A stretch of 64,000 nucleotides of DNA, taken from Thiomicrorhabdus arctica DSM 13458. GTDB lineage: Bacteria > Pseudomonadota > Gammaproteobacteria > Thiomicrospirales > Thiomicrospiraceae. The DNA is taken from NCBI RefSeq assembly GCF_000381085.1, contig NZ_KB905899.1:62001-126000 (forward strand), read 5' to 3'. The stretch's first letter is position 1; each line of letters starts with the position of its first letter. Under the pieces are notes generated by a model. The model saw nothing but the letters and a program-made list of their open reading frames with translations. It ran no database searches and was not told the DNA's origin. Positions 9,494 to 19,082 of this stretch are shown piece by piece. The translations under genes and the position numbers were made by a program.

Positions 9494-9952
9494 ATGCTTT
9501 TTTTTAGAGGAATCAATTCGGTCAATATCGATATTAAGGGACGCATGGCCGTGCCTAAAAAGTATCGTGAAGCGATTTCTGACGCCAGTGATAACCAACT
9601 GGTCGCCACCATTGATTTACACAGTCCGTGTATATTGATTTATACATTGGATGAATGGGAAGTCATTGAGCGTAAATTAATGGCATTACCGAACGTTAAT
9701 CCGCAAAACCGTTTATACCAGCGTCTATTGTTAGGGCACGCAACTGAGATGGAAATTGATTCTCAGGGACGTATCTTACTGCCAAGCCTGCTTAGAGAGC
9801 ATGCCAAAATAGATAAGCCAGCGATTTTATTGGGCCAAGGGAATAAGTTTGAGCTTTGGTCACAAGAAGCTTGGGATGCAAGTTGTCCTGAGATGCTAGA
9901 AACCGCCATGACGAATGAAATTTCTGAGTCATTAGCCAGTTTAAGTTTATAA
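9494..9952 (+). CDS. mraZ: transcriptional regulator MraZ
   Basis: First gene of the dcw cluster; a DNA-binding protein that represses its own operon in E. coli. The 152-residue product has the two SpoVT/AbrB-like halves with the duplicated motif: DIKGRMAVPKKYRE near the N-terminus and DSQGRILLPSLLRE in the second half. The ATG at 9494 follows a purine-rich GTGGAAATAA that is also the last operator repeat, so binding may hinder translation as well as transcription. rsmH follows after 18 bp. Confidence 0.96.
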   Translation: MLFFRGINSVNIDIKGRMAVPKKYREAISDASDNQLVATIDLHSPCILIYTLDEWEVIERKLMALPNVNPQNRLYQRLLLGHATEMEIDSQGRILLPSLLREHAKIDKPAILLGQGNKFELWSQEAWDASCPEMLETAMTNEISESLASLSL

Positions 9953-9970
9953 AAAGAAGAGTGGAGATTA

Positions 9971-10903
9971 ATGTCGGGATCAGAATTTAATCATTACTCC
10001 GTTTTACTGAAAGAGTCGTTAGATGGCCTGAATATCAAGCCTGACGGTTTTTATATTGATGGTACTTTTGGCCGAGGTGGTCATAGTCGCGCAATTTTAG
10101 AACGATTAGGACCAAATGGTCATTTATTAGCGATTGATCAGGATCCTGAGGCGATTGCGTATGCAAATGACCAGATCAAGGATCCACGTTTTGAAATTCA
10201 ATACGGGAGCTTTGAAGATATTACGGCTTACTGTGCAGCGCGTGGGTTGGTCGGCAAGATTGATGGACTACTGCTTGATTTAGGCGTTTCATCTCCACAA
10301 TTGGATGATGCAGAGCGTGGGTTTAGTTTTATGCGTGAAGGTCCTTTGGATATGCGCATGAATCCAGAAGCCGGTTTGAGTGCTAAAGAGTGGTTAGAGC
10401 AGGTCGATGAAAAGACACTTAAATTAGTGTTACAAAATTATGGTGAAGAACGTTTCTCAGGGCGAATTGCCAGAGTCATAAAAGAAGAGTCTGCCAAAGG
10501 TGCCTTAAACACCACATTGGATTTAGCAGAATTGGTCAAAAAAGCTTCACCAAAAATAGATAAAAATAAACACCCAGCTACCCGCACTTTTCAGGCAATC
10601 AGAATTGCCGTTAACCGCGAGTTGGATGTGTTAAAGAATGTACTCGAAGCTTCAATGGAAGTGTTAGCACCTGATGGTCGTTTATCCGTTATTAGCTTTC
10701 ATTCTTTAGAAGACAGAATTGCAAAAGTCTTTATTCGTGACCAATCCAAAATAAAAGATTTGTTTCCGGATTCCCCTATTTTGATTGAAGTGGTGGAGCC
10801 GATATTAAGAAGAGTAGGTAAACCTATTTTTCCGAGTAAAGAAGAGTGTCAAGTGAATCCAAGATCGCGCAGTGCGGTTCTGAGAATTGCTGAAAAAATT
10901 TAG
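9971..10903 (+). CDS. rsmH: 16S rRNA (cytosine-1402 N4)-methyltransferase RsmH
   Basis: RsmH (MraW) methylates N4 of C1402 in 16S rRNA, the same nucleotide modified on its ribose by RsmI, also encoded in this window. The 310-residue protein begins with the family sequence [13 protein letters not shown] and has the SAM-binding [14 protein letters not shown], the motif [14 protein letters not shown] and the C-terminal [15 protein letters not shown] ribosome site precedes the ATG. It is co-directional with mraZ. The next gene is ftsZ rather than the usual ftsL. Confidence 0.96.
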   Translation: MSGSEFNHYSVLLKESLDGLNIKPDGFYIDGTFGRGGHSRAILERLGPNGHLLAIDQDPEAIAYANDQIKDPRFEIQYGSFEDITAYCAARGLVGKIDGLLLDLGVSSPQLDDAERGFSFMREGPLDMRMNPEAGLSAKEWLEQVDEKTLKLVLQNYGEERFSGRIARVIKEESAKGALNTTLDLAELVKKASPKIDKNKHPATRTFQAIRIAVNRELDVLKNVLEASMEVLAPDGRLSVISFHSLEDRIAKVFIRDQSKIKDLFPDSPILIEVVEPILRRVGKPIFPSKEECQVNPRSRSAVLRIAEKI

Positions 10904-10909
10904 AGGTTT

Positions 10910-10942
10910 TAAATCTTAACTGTTATCAGTTTAAAAGATTTA
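10910..10942 (+). other. imperfect hairpin in the rsmH-ftsZ gap
   Basis: TAAATCTTAAC is followed, after a short loop, by GTTTAAAAGATTTA, an imperfect inverted repeat with a 3-nt bulge. It lies in the 76-bp gap before ftsZ and could be an attenuator or RNA processing site. No T run follows. Confidence 0.35.
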
Positions 10943-10979
10943 GGTTGTTTTATCATGCTGATTAAGGGGAATCGTCGTC

Positions 10980-12215
10980 ATGAAATTTGTTGGAAAAGAA
11001 ACTACACCTTTACGGGTGCCTGGAATGCCAGTTATTAAAGTCATCGGTTTGGGTGGTGGTGGTGGTAACGCGGTTGATTATATGGTTCGCTCTGATGTGA
11101 AGGGCGTTGAATTCATCTGTGCTAATACCGATGCGCAAGCATTGGCTAACTCATCAGTCGGAACGTGTATTCAGATTGGCGCAGGTGGTTTAGGTGCGGG
11201 GGCAGATCCAGAGCGTGGTCGCCAAGCCGCTAAAGATGATATTGAAAAAATAAAAGAACAGCTAAAAGGCACCGATATGGTCTTTATCACGGCCGGTATG
11301 GGCGGTGGTACGGGTACGGGGTCTGCACCAGTGGTTGCGCAAGCGGCTCGTGAGATGGGTATATTAACGGTGGGTGTCGTCAGTAAACCTTTCAGTTTCG
11401 AGCGTCGTAATAAAACGGCTGATGCGGGGATTGAAGAGTTAGCGCAACACGTAGACTCATTAATCACTGTGCCAAATGACAAGTTACTAAAAGTATTAGG
11501 CCGTGATTTCGTTCTTGCGAAAGCCTTTGATTATGCCAATGAAGTGTTGCACGGTGCGGTTCAGGGTATTTCTGAATTAGTGACTCGTCCAGGGATGATT
11601 AACGTCGATTTTGAAGATCTGCGTACCGTTATGGGTGAGCGTGGTATGGCTATGATGGGTGTAGGTCATGCAACCGGTGAAGAGCGTGCGATTAAAGCCG
11701 CTCAAAAAGCAATCGCAAACCCTCTGCTCGAAGATATTTCTGTATCAGGTGCACGTGGCTTGTTGGTTAATATTACCAGTGGTTTAGATTTCACATTAGG
11801 TGAGTTTAACGAAGTCGGTGATGTTATTGATGCCGTAGCCGCACCAGACGCTCGTGTCATTATCGGAACATCGGTTGATGAAAGCATGACCGATGAGATT
11901 CGTGTAACCGTGGTGGCTACGGGGTTGTCAGAAATAGCGTCGGGAAAGCCTGAGTTGGTTAAACCAAATTTACAAGCGGTACAAGCCAATAAAACGGAAC
12001 AGACGGTGGCTGCAGAAGTGAATCCCCTGTCGAAACTTCAAGCAGCACCCGCTGCAAAATCGGCGCCTATCGCCGAAATGGAGCAAGAAGAGTTGATACC
12101 GTCTGAGCCAGAGGTCGTCAGACCTAAAATGGTCGTCAACGGGGGATCCGTTGGCACGATGTCTAATTCTAGCTATTTAGATATTCCAGCTTTCTTACGC
12201 CGTCAAGCGGATTAG
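10980..12215 (+). CDS. ftsZ: cell division GTPase FtsZ
   Basis: FtsZ polymerises with GTP into the division ring. The 411-residue product is complete and looks functional: the N-terminal nucleotide loop IGLGGGGGNAVDYM, the tubulin signature GGGTGTGSAPVVA (from residue 108), the T7 loop NVDFEDLR (Asn208, Asp210, Asp213) needed for GTP hydrolysis, a variable linker, and the C-terminal peptide DIPAFLRRQAD that docks FtsA and ZipA. An AGGGGA ribosome site precedes the ATG. The position is unusual: ftsZ normally follows ftsQ-ftsA at the far end of the dcw cluster. Gaps of 76 and 116 bp with hairpins separate it from both neighbours. Whether it is the only ftsZ cannot be told from here. Confidence 0.96.
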   Translation: MKFVGKETTPLRVPGMPVIKVIGLGGGGGNAVDYMVRSDVKGVEFICANTDAQALANSSVGTCIQIGAGGLGAGADPERGRQAAKDDIEKIKEQLKGTDMVFITAGMGGGTGTGSAPVVAQAAREMGILTVGVVSKPFSFERRNKTADAGIEELAQHVDSLITVPNDKLLKVLGRDFVLAKAFDYANEVLHGAVQGISELVTRPGMINVDFEDLRTVMGERGMAMMGVGHATGEERAIKAAQKAIANPLLEDISVSGARGLLVNITSGLDFTLGEFNEVGDVIDAVAAPDARVIIGTSVDESMTDEIRVTVVATGLSEIASGKPELVKPNLQAVQANKTEQTVAAEVNPLSKLQAAPAAKSAPIAEMEQEELIPSEPEVVRPKMVVNGGSVGTMSNSSYLDIPAFLRRQAD

Positions 12216-12274
12216 TCTTGTGGGTAAGAGTTGGTGATTGGTTACCAATTTATAACCCAAGAGCAATCTTGTTT

Positions 12275-12309
12275 CTGGAGAGGTTCCCCTTTATGTTCAA
12301 CTTCTCCAG
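12275..12309 (+). other. stable hairpin between ftsZ and ftsL
   Basis: CTGGAGAGGTT and AACTTCTCCAG form an 11-bp stem with one G-U pair and a 13-nt loop. No T run follows, so it resembles an mRNA stabilising or processing element more than a terminator. A smaller TTGGT / ACCAA repeat lies just upstream. Confidence 0.5.
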
Positions 12310-12331
12310 GTTATGTTGAGTGCTGTTTTAA

Positions 12332-12676
12332 ATGTTAAGTAGATTCCCTAGGCCCACCCACTTAAATTCGTTTAAGTGGCGTGGGCTTTTTCTGTTTATT
12401 CTCATTATGCTTGTGTTGGCAAGCCTGATTGGAGTGGTGCGCGTACAGCATGAGATCAGACATTTAGAAACTCAGTACTATCAATCACTAAACGAGGCCT
12501 TGACCGCACATGAAGAGTGGGGACGCTTACAATTAGAAAAAAAATATCTTACTGCGCCGGCCAGAGTTGAACAAATTGCTCGAACGCAACTCAATATGAC
12601 ATCCGATAAGTCTAACTTTCAAACACTTTATCTCTATAAGGACCAGTCAAAACCCTTGGTGGTTGATGATGATTAG
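12332..12676 (+). CDS. ftsL: cell division protein FtsL
   Basis: A small bitopic division protein that bridges FtsQ and FtsB to the FtsW-FtsI synthase. The 114-residue product has a short cytoplasmic tail, one membrane segment (about 18-38, LFLFILIMLVLASLIGVVRV), then a periplasmic coiled-coil rich in Leu, Glu and Gln, ending in the family-like ARVEQIARTQLNM. Its assignment relies on topology and on its place directly before ftsI, with which it overlaps by about 11 bp. Confidence 0.9.
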   Translation: MLSRFPRPTHLNSFKWRGLFLFILIMLVLASLIGVVRVQHEIRHLETQYYQSLNEALTAHEEWGRLQLEKKYLTAPARVEQIARTQLNMTSDKSNFQTLYLYKDQSKPLVVDDD

Positions 12677-14621
12677 TCCAAAAATAATCAGAAGAGATCG
12701 TGTTGTTTTTTTTCTGATTACCCTCGGTTTTATGGCCATCATTGGGCGTGCATTTTATGTTCAAGTGATTAAGACGGATTTTTTGCAATCGGAAGGTGAT
12801 AAGCGCCAAATCAGAACCATTGAAATTCCAGCATCTCGCGGCAATATCTTTGATCGCAATGGCGAATTAATGGCATTAAGCACGCCGATGGCTGCCGTTT
12901 GGGTAGACCCCGAAGAGATGACGAGTCATGAACAAAAGTACCTGAAATTCTTATCGTTACTCAATTTAACCGACAGCCAACTTAATCAATATATACGTTC
13001 CAATAAACACAAACGATTGAGTTTTATTCAGCAGGTCTCCGATAAAGGCATTATTGATAAAATCGCTAAATTAGAACTACCTGGCACTTATACAAAATAT
13101 GTAGATATTGACTTTGAGAATAATGGGCGAATCATTCATGTGGATAAATTACTGCCGTCCGTCTGGGTTGAAAAGCGCTTAATTGACCGTTATCGCTACA
13201 GTTATGCACGTTTAGCGCAGGCTTTAGGTATGACAACCCGTGAGTTAGCTCATAAGATTCGTGCCAAACCAAATCGCCGTTTTATGTACCTAAAGCGTTC
13301 AATGGTACCTGAAATTGCCAAAAAGATAGAGGATATGAACCTGACGGGTGTCTATACCCAAGGTGAATACAAACGTTACTATCCATCGGGTGAGAGCAAT
13401 GCTCATCTACTCGGTTTTACGAATATTGATGATAAAGGGCTGGAAGGGGTTGAATTGGCCTACAACGACTGGTTGCGTGGGACACCTGGGAAAAAACAGG
13501 TGGTTAAAGATCGCGCCGGGCATGTTGTTGATTTTGTCAAAGATATTGTGGCCTCCAAACCCGGTAAGTCGATTACCTTAAGTATTGATCAAAATATCCA
13601 ATATTTCGCATATCGGGCTTTAAAAGAAGTCATGGTGAAACATCAAGCTACTTCCGCCAGTTCTGTAATTCTGGATGCTAAAACGGGTGAAGTGCTTTCA
13701 ATGGTGAGTCTGCCTGGCTATAATCCGAATGACTCCAGTCAACGCAGTGGCATTGCGATTCGTAACCGTGTCGTTACTGACCTATTAGAACCCGGTTCAA
13801 CAGTCAAACCCTTTGTGATTGCCAAGGCACTGGACTTGGGGTTGATTGACTTGGATACGTTAATTGATACGTCACCTGGTTCTATTCGTGTTCAAGGTGA
13901 ACGTATTAGTGATACTCGTAACCATGGCATACTCACTCCAATGGGGATTATTCAAAAATCCAGTAATGTCGGGGTCTCTAAGGTTGCTTTAAAGCTTAGT
14001 CCTAAACAACAACATGATTTTATGTCACAGCTCGGTTTTGGACGAGACAGTGGATTGTTTTTGCCCGGCGAAGCCATGGGGTACTTAAAGCCCGCAGCAG
14101 ACTGGCATGACTTGGATCAGGCTTCAAGTTCTTATGGCTACAGTTTTAATATCAATTTGTTGAATTTAGCACACTCCTATCTACTGTTCACGAACCAGGG
14201 CAAGATACTGCCTTTGAGTGTCATAAAATTAGAACAAGCGCCGGAAGGTGAGTCTTTAGTCAAAGCAAAAGTAGCCGATGAAGTGCTTAAAATGATGGAA
14301 TCTGCCGTATCAGATCAGGGAACAGCACCCAAAGCACAGATACCAGGTTACCGCGTTGCTGGCAAGACCGGCACAGTTCATAAAACGAAACGCGGTGGCT
14401 ATGAAGAGAACTCTTATATGGCTTTGTTTGCTGGAATCGTACCTGTCTCAGATCCACAGTTTATTATGGCCATCTCGGTCAACGAACCTAGTCGTGGGGT
14501 TTATTACGGTGGTTTAGTCGCCGCGCCGATATTTAAAGAGGTGATGCAGGAAGCACTTCGATTAAGAAATGTCGCACCGGATAAACTGATCGACGGTCAT
14601 GGTCAGGGTGAGTCTAAATGA
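12666..14621 (+). CDS. ftsI: septal peptidoglycan transpeptidase FtsI (PBP3)
   Basis: A class B penicillin-binding protein that cross-links septal peptidoglycan. The product is about 651 residues, longer than the 588 of E. coli. It has one N-terminal membrane anchor (about 12-32), the dimerisation domain with SRGNIFDRNGELMA, then the transpeptidase motifs STVK (Ser near 378), SSN (near 432) and KTGT (near 567). Two adjacent ATGs (12666, 12669) and an in-frame TTG (12663) are possible starts. GGTGG just upstream is the likely ribosome site. Its stop overlaps the murE start in ATGA, implying translational coupling. Confidence 0.95.
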   Translation: MMISPKIIRRDRVVFFLITLGFMAIIGRAFYVQVIKTDFLQSEGDKRQIRTIEIPASRGNIFDRNGELMALSTPMAAVWVDPEEMTSHEQKYLKFLSLLNLTDSQLNQYIRSNKHKRLSFIQQVSDKGIIDKIAKLELPGTYTKYVDIDFENNGRIIHVDKLLPSVWVEKRLIDRYRYSYARLAQALGMTTRELAHKIRAKPNRRFMYLKRSMVPEIAKKIEDMNLTGVYTQGEYKRYYPSGESNAHLLGFTNIDDKGLEGVELAYNDWLRGTPGKKQVVKDRAGHVVDFVKDIVASKPGKSITLSIDQNIQYFAYRALKEVMVKHQATSASSVILDAKTGEVLSMVSLPGYNPNDSSQRSGIAIRNRVVTDLLEPGSTVKPFVIAKALDLGLIDLDTLIDTSPGSIRVQGERISDTRNHGILTPMGIIQKSSNVGVSKVALKLSPKQQHDFMSQLGFGRDSGLFLPGEAMGYLKPAADWHDLDQASSSYGYSFNINLLNLAHSYLLFTNQGKILPLSVIKLEQAPEGESLVKAKVADEVLKMMESAVSDQGTAPKAQIPGYRVAGKTGTVHKTKRGGYEENSYMALFAGIVPVSDPQFIMAISVNEPSRGVYYGGLVAAPIFKEVMQEALRLRNVAPDKLIDGHGQGESK

Positions 14622-16222
14622 AGACCGTAGCTCAAATAAACGTTTTTTTACAGTCACAATCGTTAACGGATATGCAACGGAATGACCCGCTGGTGTTAGT
14701 GAATCAACTCACTTTGGATTCACGCAAAATATCTCAAGGCGATGGGTTTATTGCGTTGCAGGGTGGGAGGCAGCATGGTTTGGATTACTTACAGACGATG
14801 CTGACAAAACAACCAGGCCTGGTTATTTCGGATAGAGCACTTAACCAATCAGAACAAGACATTATGGATGCTCATAATAGGGTGGCCATGCCACTGTGCA
14901 CTGTTTTAGTGTTAGAGACGCTCACCGAAAGACTCGCGGACTTAGCGCATTGGTTTTATGATCAGCCAAGTGAACGCATTAACGTTGTGGGCGTGACTGG
15001 TACCAATGGAAAAACGTCAACCGTCTTCTATACGGCGCAGTTATTATCTGGGCTTAAACAAAAAGTGGCTCTGATCGGTACCTTGGGCAATGGTCTATTT
15101 GGGGCTTTACAAACGAGTCAGAATACTACGCCTGATGTGGTGAGCGTACACCGACTGTTAGCAGAGTTTATTGAATTGGGTGCGCAATGGGTCTTGATGG
15201 AAGTCTCATCACACGCATTGGAGTTAGGACGTATCAAAAATGTGATGTTTGAAACGGTGGCTTTGACCCAAATCACTCGTGATCACATGGATTTCCATGG
15301 TTCGGTCGAACATTACCGAGCAGCCAAACAAAAATTATTTACGGACTATGACTCGAAACATAAAGTGCTCAATCTTAATGATGCCGTCGGACAGAGCTTG
15401 GCAAAATCCTCGCAATTAAATGGATTATTCGGCTATGTAAGAAACACGCCGTTTCAGAAAGTTGAGGGTGATCTCAATCACGTAATGCATCTTGCAACAT
15501 TGGAGTGTACTCAGTTACGGCTAGCGCCAAATGGGATGACTTTAAACTTAAGATATCAAGACCAACTATTGGTTGTCAAAGTCCCTCTTTTGGGTGCATT
15601 TAATGCTGAAAATGTGCTTTGTGCTTGCTCGATTGTATTGTCCAATGAACTCATTCATGATGACATTCACGTGCTGAAAGCGTTGTTGGAAAACCTACAA
15701 GCTGTCGAAGGCAGAATGCAGCAAGTCAGTCAGTCACCGAGTGTCATTGTCGATTTCGCACATACACCCGATGCACTTGAACACGTTCTGCTAGCAGTCA
15801 AACATCACTTGGTTCATGTTGCTCACGATCAAACGACCAGGCCAGGCAAGTTGTGGGTTGTTTTCGGTTGCGGTGGTGATCGAGATCAAGGTAAAAGGCC
15901 TTTGATGGGCTGTGTCGCAGAAAATATTGCCGATACTGTTATGGTGACCGATGATAATCCTCGTTTTGAAAATGCTCAGCAAATTAGGCAGCAAATTTTT
16001 ACGGGTATTAAACAACCTCAATCAGTTTTGCAGCAAGCCGATCGTAAACAGGCGATTGAGAAAGTATTGGTCAGTGCCCAACCGGAAGATATTGTGGTTA
16101 TCGCCGGTAAAGGGCATGAACGTTATCAAGATGTTCAGGGGCTGAAAATACCGTTTAGTGATGAACAGGTTGTACTGGATTGGGTCAGTCATGCTCAGGA
16201 GCATTCAACGAATGGCCAATAA
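14618..16222 (+). CDS. murE: UDP-MurNAc-tripeptide synthetase MurE
   Basis: Adds the third amino acid to UDP-MurNAc-L-Ala-D-Glu in the cytoplasm. The 534-residue ligase has the ATP loop GVTGTNGKTSTV and the DNPR motif (TDDNPRFENAQQ), which in the family selects meso-diaminopimelate rather than lysine. The C-terminal VVIAGKGHERYQ is also typical. The start codon overlaps the ftsI stop. It contains one exact copy of the ACCAGGCCTGGT palindrome, read as QPGLV, and a degenerate one at 15836-15847. Confidence 0.96.
   Translation: MKTVAQINVFLQSQSLTDMQRNDPLVLVNQLTLDSRKISQGDGFIALQGGRQHGLDYLQTMLTKQPGLVISDRALNQSEQDIMDAHNRVAMPLCTVLVLETLTERLADLAHWFYDQPSERINVVGVTGTNGKTSTVFYTAQLLSGLKQKVALIGTLGNGLFGALQTSQNTTPDVVSVHRLLAEFIELGAQWVLMEVSSHALELGRIKNVMFETVALTQITRDHMDFHGSVEHYRAAKQKLFTDYDSKHKVLNLNDAVGQSLAKSSQLNGLFGYVRNTPFQKVEGDLNHVMHLATLECTQLRLAPNGMTLNLRYQDQLLVVKVPLLGAFNAENVLCACSIVLSNELIHDDIHVLKALLENLQAVEGRMQQVSQSPSVIVDFAHTPDALEHVLLAVKHHLVHVAHDQTTRPGKLWVVFGCGGDRDQGKRPLMGCVAENIADTVMVTDDNPRFENAQQIRQQIFTGIKQPQSVLQQADRKQAIEKVLVSAQPEDIVVIAGKGHERYQDVQGLKIPFSDEQVVLDWVSHAQEHSTNGQ
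14811..14824 (+). repeat. iterated palindrome, exact copy in murE
   Basis: ACCAGGCCTGGT at 14812-14823, widened to AACCAGGCCTGGTT. In frame it reads Pro-Gly-Leu-Val. Confidence 0.8.
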
Positions 16223-17843
16223 AAAAAACGATTATGAAACACTCTCGGCAGATGAGTTGGTCGCCCGCTTACAAAATCAAGTGAATTCACTCCGATTCAA
16301 TTCATCTCAGTCAGTTGAAGGAGATAGACAGATGCAGAGCAAGTGTGAGACGTTAACATCAATCGATAAGAGGAGGTGTTTCAGTTGGACACTCACCGAC
16401 TTATGTCAGAGTGTCGACGGTGAGTTCATGGGGGCTTTAGACAGCGAACAGTCAATTTGTTTTACAAGCATCAGCACCGATACGCGTACTCTTAAGGCAG
16501 GTGCATTATATATTGCCATTAAAGGCGATAATTTTGATGGTCATCAATTCATCAAACAAGCCATTCAACAGGGTGCGGTTGCCATTCTAATGTCTGAAAT
16601 AGAGTATGCTGGCGAATTGCCTGTGCCTGGCATCTTGGTGGGTGACACGCGAATTGCATTCGGTCTGTTTGCCAAGTGGCATCGTCTGCAAATGCCATTG
16701 AAAAAATTAATTGGGATCACGGGCAGTAATGGCAAGACGACGACCAAAACACTGTTGTTAGAAATTTTTCAGCAGGTCGGCAAGACTTTAGCGACGGAAG
16801 GCAATTTGAATAATGATTTTGGTTTGCCGATGACGTTGTTAAACCTCCGCCCTGAGCATGAATTTGCGATTATTGAAATGGGGGCTAATCACCCTCAGGA
16901 GATAGCGTATCTCACGCATTTAGCGTTGCCAGATATTGCGCTGATCAATAATGCATCGGGTGCGCATCTTGAGGGGTTTGGCAGTTTGCAAGGCGTAATA
17001 GAGACCAAAGGTGAAATTTTTCAAGGTTTGAATCAACGCAAGGACTCTGTAGAAACAGTGAGTCAAGGCGTGGCTGTGGTGAATTGTGATTCCCCAGGAT
17101 ATACCGATTGGTTAAAAATTTGCGCCAATTCAGGCGTTGAGAAGGTCGTGAGTTTCGGAGCGGATCCAGAGTCAAGTTGTGCTGCGGATGTACGGGTGAG
17201 ACATTTTAAAGTAACGGACTCAGGAATTTGCTTTGACCTGCACATATCGGAACGTTTGCATCCACGTCATAAAGCCATGAAGAAAACGGTTGAAATGCCC
17301 ATTTTAGGTCAGCATAATGCCCTCAACGCGGCGGCTTGCGTAGCCGTAGCTTCGTCAGCTGGATTAATCTGGTCACAAATCCAACCAGGCCTGGCCAGTT
17401 TTAAAGGGGTTTCTGGCAGGTTGCAAAAACAAGCTATCACAACTGGTTGGCTAATTGATGACAGTTATAACGCTAACCCGGCTTCTGTTAAGGCGGGGAT
17501 TGATGCTCTCACCAGTCTACCAGGCCTGGCCATATTATGTTTAGGTGCGATGGCCGAACTCGGTGATACGGCTTTAGCCGCACATCAAGAGATTGCTTTG
17601 TATGCCAAACAAAAAGGCGTGGATTTCTTATTAAGTTATGGTCAGCCAACTCAAGAGATGACCTCTGTGTTTGGTGAGCAGGCTCGTTACTTTGAAAGCC
17701 ATGAAACACTCACGGCTGTTTTAAGTCAAATATTGCTGCAACAGGCGCAAGCCAAACAGCTTGCAAATGTCTTGGTAAAAGGCTCTCGAAGCGCGCAAAT
17801 GGAACGAGTGACGCAGGCTGTGACTGAAGCGTTTTCTAACTAA
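16212..17843 (+). CDS. murF: UDP-MurNAc-tripeptide--D-Ala-D-Ala ligase MurF
   Basis: Adds D-Ala-D-Ala to complete the UDP-MurNAc pentapeptide. The catalytic body is clear: ISTDTRTL near the N-terminus, the ATP loop GITGSNGKTTTK, TEGNLNNDFGLP and SYNANPASVKAG. The start is uncertain. An ATG at 16212, overlapping murE by 11 bp, gives 543 residues with an unusual charged 40-residue N-terminal extension. An ATG at 16332 has a consensus AAGGAGA site 7 bp upstream and gives about 503 residues, nearer the family length. Two near-copies of the ACCAGGCCTGGT palindrome lie in this gene, both read as PGLA. Confidence 0.95.
   Translation: MANKKNDYETLSADELVARLQNQVNSLRFNSSQSVEGDRQMQSKCETLTSIDKRRCFSWTLTDLCQSVDGEFMGALDSEQSICFTSISTDTRTLKAGALYIAIKGDNFDGHQFIKQAIQQGAVAILMSEIEYAGELPVPGILVGDTRIAFGLFAKWHRLQMPLKKLIGITGSNGKTTTKTLLLEIFQQVGKTLATEGNLNNDFGLPMTLLNLRPEHEFAIIEMGANHPQEIAYLTHLALPDIALINNASGAHLEGFGSLQGVIETKGEIFQGLNQRKDSVETVSQGVAVVNCDSPGYTDWLKICANSGVEKVVSFGADPESSCAADVRVRHFKVTDSGICFDLHISERLHPRHKAMKKTVEMPILGQHNALNAAACVAVASSAGLIWSQIQPGLASFKGVSGRLQKQAITTGWLIDDSYNANPASVKAGIDALTSLPGLAILCLGAMAELGDTALAAHQEIALYAKQKGVDFLLSYGQPTQEMTSVFGEQARYFESHETLTAVLSQILLQQAQAKQLANVLVKGSRSAQMERVTQAVTEAFSN
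17384..17395 (+). repeat. iterated palindrome, 11/12 match in murF
   Basis: ACCAGGCCTGGC; the core CAGGCCTG is intact. In frame it reads Pro-Gly-Leu-Ala. Confidence 0.6.
17519..17530 (+). repeat. iterated palindrome, 11/12 match in murF (second)
   Basis: ACCAGGCCTGGC again, 135 bp (45 codons) after the previous copy and in the same reading frame (Pro-Gly-Leu-Ala). Confidence 0.6.
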
Positions 17844-17924
17844 ATATATGAACAGAGTCATACAAAAACATAACTATAAGGTTTGTAAGCAAACCAAACG
17901 ATGCAGTCATAAAGGATTAAAACA

Positions 17925-19007
17925 ATGTTGATCTATCTAACCGAGTATCTACAACAATACATCTCAGGTTTTGGGGTGTTTAGTTATATTACGATGCGGG
18001 CCATTATGAGTGTGTTAACAGCCTTGATTCTTTCTTTTATGGTTGGTCCAGCCATGATTCGTTGGTTAACGAGGTTAAAGGTCGGGCAGTCGATTCGTCA
18101 TGATGGTCCCCAAACACATCTTATAAAAGCGGGAACGCCCACTATGGGGGGGACCATGATTCTTTTTTCTGTAGCGATGGCGGTTGTGTTGTGGGGAGAT
18201 TTAACCAATCACTACCTATTAATCATCACTCTGTCCATGTTGGGTTTTGGTGTCATCGGGTTTGTCGATGATTATCTGAAAGTGGTTTATAAAGACCCCG
18301 AAGGCATGCGCTCACGTACCAAGTTTCTATGGCAGTCGATTATCGGTTTTGCCACCGCCTATGCGATGTTCCGTCTGGCAACCGTTCCAGCCGAAACAGA
18401 CCTGTTAATACCTTATATGAAAGACACGGTCATTCACTTAGGCGCCTGGAGCATTTTGCTAAGTTACCTGGTGATTGTGGGTACTTCTAATGCGGTTAAT
18501 TTAACCGATGGTTTAGATGGTTTGGCCATTATGCCGACCGTTATGATTTCGGGTGCATTAGGTGTGTTTGCCTATCTTTCAGGGCATGTGTATTTCGCAA
18601 GTTATCTGAATATTCCTTATATCCCTGGTGTAGGTGAGTTAACCATTCTCGCGGGTGCACTGGTAGGCGCCGGTCTTGGCTTCTTGTGGTTCAATGCCCA
18701 TCCGGCCCAAGTCTTTATGGGAGATGTCGGTTCTTTAGCCATTGGAGCAACCTTAGGTGGAATGGCGATTGCCGTTAAACAAGAGTTGGTGCTGTTTATT
18801 ATGGGAGGGATTTTTGTGGCTGAAACGGTGTCTGTCATTTTGCAGGTGGGCTCTTATAAGCTTAGAAAGAAACGTATTTTCCTCATGGCCCCATTACATC
18901 ATCATTATGAGCAAAAAGGCTGGCATGAGTCACAAGTCATTGTGCGTTTTTGGATCATTACGATTATTTTAGTATTAATTGGGTTAGCCAGTTTAAAGCT
19001 TCGATAA
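17925..19007 (+). CDS. mraY: phospho-MurNAc-pentapeptide transferase MraY
   Basis: Inner-membrane enzyme that transfers phospho-MurNAc-pentapeptide to undecaprenyl phosphate, forming lipid I. The 360-residue protein is polytopic (about ten segments) with the family motifs [19 protein letters not shown] (the Asp pair), [13 protein letters not shown] and the C-terminal [22 protein letters not shown]. An AAAGGA site precedes the ATG. It lies 81 bp after murF. Confidence 0.97.
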   Translation: MLIYLTEYLQQYISGFGVFSYITMRAIMSVLTALILSFMVGPAMIRWLTRLKVGQSIRHDGPQTHLIKAGTPTMGGTMILFSVAMAVVLWGDLTNHYLLIITLSMLGFGVIGFVDDYLKVVYKDPEGMRSRTKFLWQSIIGFATAYAMFRLATVPAETDLLIPYMKDTVIHLGAWSILLSYLVIVGTSNAVNLTDGLDGLAIMPTVMISGALGVFAYLSGHVYFASYLNIPYIPGVGELTILAGALVGAGLGFLWFNAHPAQVFMGDVGSLAIGATLGGMAIAVKQELVLFIMGGIFVAETVSVILQVGSYKLRKKRIFLMAPLHHHYEQKGWHESQVIVRFWIITIILVLIGLASLKLR

Positions 19008-19082
19008 AACTTCGGAATGAGTAGGTCACTGTGTATTTTCATGCCTCTCAGCCGTTTTTGAACAATTTAAGGATTCAAATAA

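Noticed and set aside
15836-15847. ACCAGGCCAGGC in murE as another copy of the iterated palindrome
   Set aside because: Two mismatches include the palindromic core, so I left it out of the count.
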